A stretch of DNA of 64,000 nt from Macrothele yani (lineage: Eukaryota > Arthropoda > Arachnida > Araneae > Macrothelidae). The stretch lies in NCBI GenBank assembly GCA_039090855.1, contig CM076999.1:113645072-113709071 (forward strand), read 5' to 3'. Every line of letters starts with the position of its first letter. The stretch's first letter is position 1. Positions 1 through 10,300 of the stretch are shown piece by piece. The position numbers were made by a program, and so were the translations under genes. Below the pieces are notes generated by a model. The model did not search any database. It was not told the origin of the DNA and saw only the letters and a list, made by a program, of their open reading frames with translations.

Positions 1-268
1 CGAGGACGACGAAATTTTCAAGTTTTCGGATATTACCTGACTTCCTATCCTTGTCATATTTACACCAAAATACGGATTGTCACCTTCAAAATTTGATTAT
101 ATGGTGTAATCTCGTATTCCATTCATGATTTATCTACTCCTCCGGGCCATCACGGGATAGGATTTTTAAATTCCAGATTCGCTAAACATGAATGCCAGTT
201 GTGTTAACTAGCAAATCCTTTGACTAACAATTCTGCTATTCAGATTAATCGGAAACTTGAAACTTAGT
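1..268. other. Intergenic DNA, possible 5'-truncated SINE body
   Basis: No gene seen. Positions 1-130 resemble 335-430: both contain an 'aagttt...caagttttc' start, an 'acggatt' core and a 'gtgtaat...gtattccatt' end. This suggests two diverged copies of the same SINE body, the first lacking its tRNA-like head. Confidence 0.35.
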
Positions 269-430
269 CGCTCTGGTGGTGTAGTGGATAGCTTGTACTC
301 GGACGCCGGTTCAATTCCCCCTCCAGAACAATGAAAGTTTCAAGTTTTCCATGCCATATTTCACTTAAAAACGGATTCACATCTTAAAAATTTGTATTGT
401 ATCGTGTAATGCTGTATTCCATTTATAATA
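269..430 (+). mobile_element. tRNA-derived SINE (head plus body)
   Basis: Positions 269-330 look like a decayed tRNA. There is an A-box TGGTGTAGTGG and, about 30 bases on, a B-box-like GGTTCAATTCC, with a short terminal pairing (CTCTGG / CCAGA). The body after it repeats the sequence at 1-130. The head resembles the tRNA-like module of the 301-bp array at 50.8-53.6 kb, so the two may share an ancestor. It is not a functional tRNA gene, because the anticodon arm does not pair. Confidence 0.5.
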
Positions 431-1249
431 TTTCACATTTTTCAAAATGGGGAAATTTCAATATCGAGAAGTGTATATTAACGTTTCTTCAACAACATGT
501 ATTACGCGATTACAACGTGAACCTCGGCCGTTAGTAAAAGTTTTAAACAATATTTCACATTTTTCAAGTAAGGGCACATACAAAGATTTCTATGCATTTA
601 TTACAACTACGTTATTTTACAGTTCTCTGTGCTCTTTTTGCGCAAATATATAAATTCGTTTAACAAAATTAAATACACATATCAAACCAATAATAGACCT
701 GCTCAAAGATGAACCAGTGATTCATTATTTTACATTGTTATGAAGCTCGTACTTCAGACATCACATAAAGCACGGGTGACTAGTATAGTTTACTGAAAAA
801 AATACAATGCACAGTTAATAATACAGCAGACACAAAAACGATTCCAATAACTAATTTTCTAATTGAAACTATTTTGTATGACAATATGAAATTCTTTTAT
901 ATGTAAATCTGATGCACATATTTAAACCTCGGGGTTGCAGATTTTAAGTGCCTGAAATTGTGATAAGTTACATAAGCTAAAAAGAAGCAAAACAGCACGT
1001 ACTTGCTTTGGTCAGAATGAATTTTAATAGATCTGATTTAACTGCATTTTCTTCTGCTCAACGTTGATTCTTCACTAAAGCAGATGAATAAATAATAAAT
1101 CAACTTTGTATGAATTGCAAATCTTTCCCTATGGTTCAATAAATATGTTTTTCATTACAAATTAATTTCATTTACCTTCCAAATACTTATAATGATTTAA
1201 ATGATCTGTACAATGGAAAGATCAATGAATCCGTTCTCTCTTCTTCAAC
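431..1249. other. AT-rich DNA, no recognised feature
   Basis: There is a short open frame at 447-653 with no recognisable domain. The rest is AT-rich and lacks codon-like structure, splice context or an obvious repeat. It lies 3' of the ZIP gene, which is transcribed on the minus strand and ends at 7183. Confidence 0.4.
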
Positions 1250-2880
1250 GAATTTCATTTAAACTTCCAAACTCCTACAAATTTGTCCCTAATATTTTGA
1301 ATGAAATGATTGTTTAATCCATATTTCCTCTCATGAACGTTTCTCAGTTTAGCTTCCAAACTCCTATAAATTTGCCCCTAATATTTTCAGTAAAATGATT
1401 ATTGAATACATATTTCCCCTCATGAACGTTTTTCAGTTTAGCTTCCAACCTCCTATAAATTTGTTCCTAATATTTTCAGTTAAATGATTATTGAATCCAT
1501 ATTTCCTCTCATGAACGCTTTTCAGTTTAGCTTCCAAACTCCTATAAATTTGTCCCTAATATTTTCAACGAAATTATTATTGAATTTGTATTTCCCTCAT
1601 GAACGTTTTTTCAGTTTAGCTTCCAAACTCCTATAAATTTGTCCCTAATATTTTCAGTGAAATGATTATTGAATCCATATTTCCCCTCATGAACGTTTCT
1701 CAGTTTAGCTTCCAAACTCCTATGAATTTGTCCCTAATATTTTCAATGAAGTGATTATTGAATCCATATTTCTCCCATGAACGTTTTTCAGTTTGGATTC
1801 CAAACTCCTATAAATTTGTCCCTAATATTTTCAACGAAATTATTATTGAATTTGTATTTCTCCCATGAACGTTTTTCAGTTTAGCTTCCAAACTCCTATA
1901 AATTTGTCCGTACTATTTTGAATGAAATGATTATTGAATCTATATTTCCCCTCATGAACGTTTTTCACTTTAGCTTCCAAACTCCTATAAATTTGTCCCT
2001 ACTGTTTTGAATGAAATGATTATTGAATCTATATTTCCCCTCATGAACGTTTTTCAGTTTAGCTTCCAAACTCCTATGAATTTGTCCCTAATATTTTGAA
2101 TGAAATGATTATTGAATCCATATTTTCCCTCATGAACGTTTTTCAGTTTAGCTTCCAACCTCCTATAAATTTGTCCCTAATATTTTCAGTGAAATGATTA
2201 TTCAATACATATTTCCCTTCACGAACGTTTTCCAGTTTAGCTTCCAAACTCCTATAAATTTGTCCGTACTATTTTGAATGAAATGATTATTGAATCTATA
2301 TTTCCCCTCATGAACGTTTTTCAGTTTAGCTTCCAAACTCCTATGAATTTGTCCCTAATATTTTGAATGAAATGATTATTGAATCCATATTTCCCCTCAT
2401 GAACGTTTTCCAGTTTAGCTTCCAAACTCCTATAAATTTGTCATTAATATTTTGAATGAAATGATTATTGAATCCATATTTCCCTTCATTAACGTTTTTC
2501 AGTTTAGCTTCCAAACTCTTATAAATTTGTCCCTACTGTTTTGAATGAAATGATTATTGATTCTATGTTTCCCCTCATGAACGTTTTTCAGTTTAGCTTC
2601 CAAACTCCTATGAATTTGTCCCTAATATTTTGAATGAAATGATTATTGAATCCATATTTCCCTTCATTAACGTTTTTCAGTTTAGCTTCCAAACTCCTAT
2701 AAATTTGTCCCTACTGTTTTGAATGAAATGATTATTGATTCTATGTTTCCCCTCGTGAACGTTTTTCAGTTTATCTTCCAAACCCCTATAATTTTTTTCT
2801 TTAATCCTTTCAGTGAAATTATTATTGAATCGTTTTACTGAAACCGGTAACGAATCAGTATCGTTTAACCGATTATTGAA
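1250..2880. repeat. 89-bp satellite array, about 18 copies
   Basis: Head-to-tail copies of an ~89-bp unit begin near 1250. Each carries the blocks 'cagtttagcttccaaactcc', 'tataaatttgtccctaata' and 'tcatgaacgttttt'. Exact unit length was measured between 1345 and 1434. Variants alternate (ttttcagtg versus ttttgaatg; cctac-tgtttt versus cctaatatttt). The last two or three copies, from about 2770, are strongly diverged and fade out near 2950. No coding role is apparent. Confidence 0.9.
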
Positions 2881-2950
2881 TCGTTTCACCATTTTTTCCC
2901 TCATGAACGAATTTCACTTCAGCTTTCAGACTTCTATAACCTTGGTGCCT

Positions 2951-3785
2951 TCTTTTGGGGCTTTTAACCCACCGGATTTAGTCCATAATGCAACTGAAAC
3001 AGTTCCTTGTGGATTAAATATTAAGCACTCATAAGTAAACCTGTGTAAGAAGTTTCGTGTTTAAGCAAGAAGTTTCAGGTTAACATAGATTTGAAGAAGA
3101 TACAGTACAGTGTAGGACGGAGTGGATTTTAGATATATGCAGTCAAATTTTGAAGAAAAATGGGTGACATGAAGAATGTCTAATTTCTCTATTCGCCGTC
3201 TCAAAACTGATATGTCTCTACGCTGGGAATAATCAGTGAAATATCCCACCACTAACGCATTCATTCTGATATAATTAGCTTCTTGACGGAACAGACAATG
3301 CGATTGTAAAAGGCTAAGCGATTACATTAAGATACAATGTGTCCCATACTGTTAATTTGTTGATTCTTTAAGCGACGAGCATGTGACGTGATCATCGTCA
3401 TCGCTGGGTTTTTTACTTAAAGAGACGATGCATCGAACTTCTAAACATCCCCGAGAATCAAGAATTTAATCATCTCCCTTTAGGAAACCTGAAATAATTC
3501 ATTAAACTATCATAATCTCTTACTTACATCTTCGTCGACTAAAGTTCGGAACCAGAAAATCAGAAGACTGTACATAAAATTTACATTATCTGCAATAAAG
3601 TTTCAGTACCTAAATAACATGAGTTCTCTTAAGTAACCGACGAAGTGTGTCAAGATTTGTAATACAAAATATTGTAGTACGTATATACACTCCGTAGACA
3701 AAACATCAGAGATTGGGGTGATGGGGAGTTGATATGGGCATTCTCTGCGAAGAGTGGAATAGACTCAAACCGAACGCGGTTTATA
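2951..3785. other. Unannotated DNA between satellite and mariner
   Basis: Two short frames (2813-3034 plus, 3061-3264 minus) have no recognised motif. No splice-flanked coding block or repeat unit was found here. Confidence 0.35.
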
Positions 3786-3787
3786 TA

Positions 3788-5062
3788 TTAGGTGTGCGAC
3801 TTAATTCTCGGCCACATACACGACACGTTGACAGCAAATTATAGCAAATCGAATACGTACCTAATCAGGAAAATAATCCCCGTCGTGTTGGATACATTTG
3901 AGCCATCGGTCAGGCAGCTGCTGAATGCCACTGCGGAAAAAAGAGAGCTGTTTCGAGTTGATAAAGTCATCAATACTTGTGTGAACCTCCTCGACAGAAG
4001 TGAAGTGCGTATCACTCCGGTGATGTTGCAGGGAGCGAAAGGGGTGATAATCCGACGGGGCGAAGTCTGGAGAATACGATGTGTGGGACAAAATCTCCCA
4101 TCCCAGGTCGGTGATCGTGTTTGAAGTCGTTTTCTCGGTGTGAGGATGCGCGTTATCATGAAACAATAGGACCGACCTACTGCCCTTGCCGGTGTATGGC
4201 CTTTTCGCCTCCATTGCGTCACTCACACGAATGAGTTGCTGACTATAACGCTCAGCATTGACCGTTTCACCAGGTTTGAGCAACTCATAGTGTAAGACAC
4301 CGCGCTGATCCCACCATATGCATAGCAACAACTTCCTGGCATGGAAATTCGGTTTGGCGGTACTGGTGGTAGGCTAACCTGGATAAACCCACGATTTGAG
4401 CCGCTTAGGATTATCGTAGAGGATCCACTTCTCATCACAGGTCAAACTCTTGTGGTGGAAATCCTTCTTCTTGAATCTGGAGAGCAAGGACACAGCAACA
4501 TCGCAGCGCATAGACTTTTTCGCAGCTGTGAGGTGGTGGGCACCCAACGGCTCTTCTTTTGAATCCATCCAAGCTTGTGCAGGCACCTTGCAATGGCTTA
4601 TCGTGTTACTCCGAGTTCCTGGGCGAGTTCTGACTGTGTGCAACAGGGATCCACGTCCAACAGTTGTTCCAGTTCCTCCTCGTCCACTTTCTGTGGCTAT
4701 CCCGGAAGTTCTGTATCACGGAGATCGAAAGTTTCCTGCTTAAACCGCTGAAACCACTTCTTACACGCACTGGACATAGCAGCCTCACCCGAAGCAGCAC
4801 AGATCTTTTGCTGGGCTTCCGCGGCACTTTTTTCAACTGAAATGCAAGCAGGTGGCAGTGCCTCAAATGTTGCTTCTCGAACGACATTGCTTTTCATCGT
4901 CAACTTTTGTCCCTTCTGTTACTACAGCTGTGAGCGGTTACGGTTGCCTGGAAAGCTGTTAGATGGCGCTTCAATGAGCCATTTTCGCAGACAGCTATTT
5001 GCATTTGCCGATGTTCTATTATCGCTTGCGGTTAGGTGCCCAGAATTAAGTTGCGCACCTAA
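3788..5062 (-). mobile_element. mariner element, complete ends
   Basis: This is a 1275-bp element, the usual mariner length. Its ends are inverted repeats: 5' side 'ttaggtgtgcgacttaattc', 3' side 'gaattaagttgcgcacctaa'. It is flanked by a TA duplication at 3786-3787 and 5063-5064. The transposase is on the minus strand and broken. The right end and ~40 bp of flank are tandemly duplicated just outside (5048-5170). Confidence 0.93.
3861..4903 (-). pseudogene. mariner transposase pseudogene
   Basis: The protein would catalyse cut-and-paste transposition at TA sites. The N-terminal part (from the ATG at 4903) has the mariner-style block KKWFQRFKQETFDLRD, followed by a linker with QSELAQELGV. The catalytic part has TCDEKWILYDN, LFHDNAHPHT and SPDFAPSDYH. 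Counting from the HDN aspartate to the PSD aspartate gives 34 intervening residues, the D34D spacing that defines mariner. All three catalytic aspartates are still present, but the frame is broken by at least two frameshifts and stop codons near 4380 and 4700. The C-terminal frame (3861-4331) is the longest intact piece. It is inactive as read. Confidence 0.88.
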
Positions 5063-5170
5063 TACTATATGCTGACATCAGGGCTTCCCAAGCTTGTATC
5101 ACAATCGAAGTTGCGCACCTAATACTATATGCTGACATCAGGGCTTCCCAAGAAGCTTGTATCACAATCG
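5048..5170. repeat. 60-bp tandem duplication of mariner end plus flank
   Basis: The block starting 'aagttgcgcacctaatac' and ending 'gtatcacaatcg' occurs twice (5048-5107 and ~5109-5170). It contains the last 15 bases of the mariner plus flanking Tc1 sequence, so it arose after the mariner inserted. The copies differ by a 3-base 'aag' indel. Confidence 0.8.
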
Positions 5171-5176
5171 ACGAAC

Positions 5177-6514
5177 ATGGGTAAACGGGCTGATCTGAGC
5201 GACGTTGATCTCGGACGCAATGTTGGCGCAAGACAGATGGGTACTTCTGTCGCCAAAGTGATAAGAACCCTAGTGTTACCGAGGGCAACAGTATCAAGGG
5301 TGTACCGCGAGTATACCACCGATGGACGTACCAGCTCCTAGAGAGCAAGCGAGGGCCGACCACACGCCATTGATGATGGGGTTCGACGTAGCTTATCCAT
5401 GCTAGTTCATATGATGGCAACCATAGAGGTTTGTTGGCAACGGTGGCACAAATCACATCCCATTTAAATGCCAGAGGCCCCAGCAGCTTTAGCGTGCTTA
5501 CTGTGCGACCCACGCTGCATACTTCCAGCTACAGAAACCGCCGTCCTACTTGTGTGCAGCTGATGACTGCTTGCCATCGGACATTACGCCTCGCTTGTTG
5601 CTAGGAACATCAAACCTGGACCTCTGCCGAGTGGCGGAACGTCCTGTGGTCAGATGAATCCCGTTTTCAGCTGGACCGAGCTGAAGGGAAGGTGCGGGTT
5701 TGGCGTCGACAGCATGAGGCAGCGGCACCGCCCTGCCAGCTGGGCTCTGTGATGGTTTGTGGAGCATTCTAATGAGACACATTAGCTCCTTTTATGTGTC
5801 TAGAGAGGTCGTTAATCACCGTTCCCATTCAGCGTATGGTAGTTGATCATCTACACTTTTTATGTCCATTGCTTATCCTGCGGCTGAAGGTCTGTTTCAG
5901 CAGTACAATGTACCGGACCGGGTCATAACCACCCTGCCGTGGGTCGAGGAATACTCATCTGAGTTTGGAACAATCCGATGGCCATCAATAGCCCCGGATT
6001 TAAACGCTGTAGAAACGCTCTTCAATCCCGTGGAGCTGACCATCAGATCCATGGACCATGGGCCGACGCTTCGGACGGAGTTGTGAACAATGCTGGAACA
6101 GGTGGCTGATCATCTACACCAATATATTTTGGCTGATCATCTACACCAATATATGTTAGCTGATCATTTACACCATTTATGGTCATCACGTATCATGTTA
6201 CCGATGCTCTGTTTCTGCAGTACAATACACCGGACCGGGTCATAATCACCCTACCGTGGGTCGAGGAACACTCATCTGAATTTGGAACTGTCTGATGGCC
6301 ATCAATGGCCGCGGATTTAAACGCTGTGGAAACTTTCTCGAATGCCGTGGAGCTGACCATCAGATCCATGGACCCTGGGCCAACATTTCGGACGGAGTTA
6401 TGGACAATGCTGCAACAGGCTGGTATTACCTCCGGAAACTCTTCGGCATGTAGTGGAGATGATGCCACTGCCAATCAAGCTCTTATTCGCCATATAGGAA
6501 ACCAATTCAGGTAG
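5177..6514 (+). pseudogene. Tc1-like transposase pseudogene with duplicated C-terminus
   Basis: The start at 5177 gives MGKRADLSDVDLGRNVGARQ, a typical Tc1 N-terminal helix-turn-helix. Later fragments are LWSDESRFQLDRAEGKVRVW near 5650 (first catalytic Asp intact) and FQQYNVPDRVITTLPWVEEY near 5900, where the second catalytic Asp is replaced by Tyr. SIAPDLNAVE near 5990 keeps the terminal Glu. Many stops and frameshifts are present. The block 5840-6110 is repeated at ~6160-6430 (FLQYNTPDR again with Tyr, then PDLNAVETFSN), separated by three copies of a ~23-bp 'gctgatcatctacacc' motif. The upstream end abuts the mariner, so the mariner probably inserted into or beside it. Confidence 0.8.
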
Positions 6515-7182
6515 ATATCTCTAATATTTGACCGTTGAGTGTACTAAACATTTTTTACTGTATCACACTGTAAGGCCCAGACACCTACGTGATTAGGATT
6601 TACGATGTAACAGCATGAAAAAAATGGACTGTGAATTTACATTTAATTCTTTTCTGCTCTTAAACGCAGAACATTAATATTTTTGGCAAATCATGGGACA
6701 TTTAGCTTCCATTCCTCCTCTTCAGTTTAAACGCATCAATAAAACGGGATATTTCGACGAGCATTATTGTACAGGGTAATCTCAACCACCGTAAATTTTT
6801 TCATACAGGAATTGTCTTACATTATAGTTCAATTATTATGCACTTTCATACTACTGATAAAGAGTTACAAGTTTTTAGATAAACGACACAATAAATTACA
6901 CGATTCGAACTTAGAGAACTCCTTTAATCCAGCTAACATTAAATTCTAGAGTTTAACTTGAACTCACTGATATGACAGTGTGACTGATGTTTTTGTTTAC
7001 TAATATGAACGAAGAAATTGAAGGCACTGTAAATATCATGTCCCCGAGTGAGCGTCTTCTGATTTAAGTAACTCGTAATATGATATTTAAAACGTTCATT
7101 AATAAACTGTCCTTTGTCTCCATTGAACCTAAAGCAGAAGACAGCAGGTAATTTTTTAAATGTTCATTAAACGGTTTCGTTA
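6515..7182. other. Probable 3' UTR/3' flank of the ZIP gene
   Basis: This region lies immediately downstream of the ZIP stop codon on the minus strand. It is AT-rich and holds no recognisable repeat. I could not fix a poly(A) site. The frame 6767-6949 on the plus strand has no known motif. Confidence 0.4.
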
Positions 7183-7329
7183 TCAGCTGACGAGTCTCTC
7201 GAGATCGTGTTCGTAGACGGCAATGATAAGCATTATACTTATCCCCGTAGAAATGCCCAAAACTTGAACTGCGAGCTGGTAGGCTGCTGTAGAACTAGGA
7301 TCATTTGATGGAGCTGAGAGTTCCGGAAG
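7183..7329 (-). CDS. SLC39A: ZIP transporter exon: last coding exon (TM7-TM8 region, stop)
   Basis: The acceptor CAG is at 7330-7332 on the minus strand, and the exon reads [13 protein letters not shown]... to ...[10 protein letters not shown] then TGA at 7183-7185 (48 codons plus stop). The hydrophobic stretch [19 protein letters not shown] matches the last membrane helix of LIV-1 ZIPs, where the family ends with ...LISIFEH-like residues. The previous exon ends exactly with ALVDM, so the join gives ALVDM-LPEL, a family hallmark. Confidence 0.92.
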   Translation of the reverse strand, partial: LPELSAPSNDPSSTAAYQLAVQVLGISTGISIMLIIAVYEHDLERLVS

Positions 7330-10300
7330 CTGTAATAACAGAATAAACAAAATATTTTTTTAATGAATAAAAGATGAGATAAACTAAAAACACTAAAGTT
7401 AACCACATTTTATGGTGTCATCACATATAAAAGCTTATAAATTTCATATAACATACGCAATAACAAAGCGAAACAGCTTTTATGTAAAAATAAAACATCG
7501 AAAATGTCCCGAATATATAGAAGAGACTGGCATAATAAAAAATATCGCACTGTAGATGGTTTACAACATTGGTATGCAAATGTACTTTCTTACGTACATG
7601 AAGTTCGATGACGGCAAAGGTGTTGTAGACACCTTACGTAGTTTTAGACATTGGATTCGTCAGGATGAATGACCAAAACGCAAACTTTTAAGTTCCGCGT
7701 TACGCGTAATGTTAAAGTACCTGTAACATCCTGAACATGTGACGACAGGGGTTTAGTGATGCAGCACTAGCACTGTCTCGTATTTTTACATGTTCTGAAG
7801 CGCAATATTCGGTTTGGTGTTGAACATGGGACAGTCGAAGATAATGCCAGGATTGGCCGTTCTGGCTTTGCTCAGGACTCGAGCCCAAACCCATCTTATA
7901 TGATCAGCCAGAAACCAGCCTGCTCTGACCAATAGGCCCCTGTGAGAGCACCAGCATCTTCCTCGAACCAGTAGTCTTCCGTTTTTAATGCAGGGGCACT
8001 ATTTCATACAAAACCATCTCAATTGAACAAACACACCACCCGTATCTCTTCCGACTCCTTAGCGTGGTGAACTGACTGATTTGAATCATTGGCGTTGTCC
8101 CCAGTGACTCAAATGATTGAATCTCAGGTGTGAAATAAAGCCCTTTCTGCCAGTGGTGAATTCGAACGCACGTCTTCCTATTTCGGAGCAGATATTTTCC
8201 CGACTGAACTGCGCCGGAAAGGATTATTGCGGCAACTTGCAATTTTGGCTTATTTGCCACTCCAGCGGTGCGTCACATATTCACCGATGAACCATTACAT
8301 TATGACCACCAACGTAATAAGCTGTAGAACCACGTTCAGCACACAAAATGGCAGCCACTCGGCGAAGCATCGATTCGATGAGGTGGCGATAGGTATCCTG
8401 GGGTATCAGGTACCATAATGTCAACAACAGGCTCTTCAGTTCCCGTACAATTCGGGAGGGGGAGGTCATTTGTCGCGAACTCACATTTCCACGTCAAACC
8501 ACAAATGTTCTGTTAGGTTCATGTCAGGTGAATTTGGAGGTCATATCATTAAAAGAAAGTCAAAAGCATGTTCCTCGAACCATTCCTTGACGATTTTGGA
8601 TGTGCGGCATGGCGCATTAGCCAGCTGGAAATAGCAGAAAACACTGTTGCCATGAATCGGTGATCTTGGGCCGCAACGATGTTCAGATACCTGCCAGCTG
8701 TAAAGGATTGTGATATTGGGATAATGGGGCCTAAAGCGTCCCAAGAAAACATCGACCACAGCATAACACCGCAACCGCCGGCCTATTTCCGCCCAACAGT
8801 GCATCCAGGTGCCATAGACTCCGTTGGTAATCGGCGTATCCGCGCTCGGCCGTCGACGTAATGCACCAGGAATCTTGATTCGTAACTTTTTTCCAATCAT
8901 CCATGGTCCAATCTCGATGATGTTGGGTCCATTTCATGAGTTGTTGTCGATGACGTGCAGTGAGCATAGCGATCCGGCTGGGTCTTCGACTACGTAGGCC
9001 CATGCGCAGTAGGCTGCGACGAACTATGTGCTGTGACACATTGACTTGATCACCACTGTTGGTTGTAGCTGCGGGGGGGGGGGGAATTTGTCGCACTGTG
9101 GCCCTGCGGTCGCTGTGAACAATGCGCGATAGTCTCAGCTCCCCCTCTGGCATCAATGAGCTGTGAACGACCCAGGGCTGGACGACGGTTCGTCCTTTGG
9201 CCATCTGTGCACCATTTTTGATACGTATTCACTGCAGCGACAGGTGAAGAACCCACAAGCCCCGCCGTTTCCGAGATCGTAGCTCCGTGCCATCGCAATT
9301 TGTCCTTTATCAAACTCCGATAAATCGGCAGCTTTTCCCATTCTGACTCTGAACACTCTACTAACCGACAGCCGGTCCTCTGGTTGTATATATACTGCTC
9401 CTTGAACATCTCCTGCGCTACCTTTCGGTCTGTATACGCGCTCACATTTCGAGGCTCGGGGTGGTCATAATGTAATGGCTAATCGGGGTATTCCCCCTTT
9501 GGGAAAGACTGGCGCACGAAATCGCAAATTTTGGGTGCACCATGCTTGAAGGAACTCACTGTAGAAAAAAGACATTTTTATTAATTTCAGACATTCTATG
9601 GAGGACTAATCACCAGTGGGTGGCGCTGGCGGATTGTGGAAAGAAAATGCCATGGTAACAAAAACAATATTTATTAAAATAAAAATTGCCGATGACAAAT
9701 GTATGGATCAGTAGCTTTCATTTACCAAAAAATCATGAAAATCGCTCCAGTGGGTGGCGCTCGCGGATTGTAGACAGAAAATGCCATGGTAACAAAAAAA
9801 ATATTTATGAAAATAAAAATTAGCGATGTCAAATGTGTGGGTCAGTAGCTTTCATTTAAAAAAAATCATGAAAATCCCTTCAGTGGGTGGGGCTGGTGGA
9901 TTGTGCAAAGAAAGTGCCATGCTAAAAAAAATATTTATGAAACTAAAAATAAGCGATGACAGATGTGTGGGTCAGTAGCTTTCATTTAAAAAAAATCATG
10001 AAAATCGCTTTAGTGGGTGGCACAGGCGTATTGTGGAAAGAAATTGTTATGGTAACGAAAAAATATTTGCGAAAATAAAAATTAGCGATGACAAATATGT
10101 GGGTCAGTAGCTTTCATTTAAAAAAATCATGAAAATCGCTTTAGTGGGTGGCACTGGCAGATTGCGGAAAGAAAATGCCATGGTAACAAAAAAAATATTT
10201 ATGAAAATAAAAATTAGCGATGACAAATGTGTGGGTCAGTAGCTTTCATTTAAAAAAAAAATCCTGAAAATCGCTCCAGTCCGTGGCGCTGGCGGATTGC

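Noticed and set aside
2677..3264. Short frames around 2.7-3.3 kb
   Set aside because: They overlap decayed satellite or have no motif. Nothing supports a gene.
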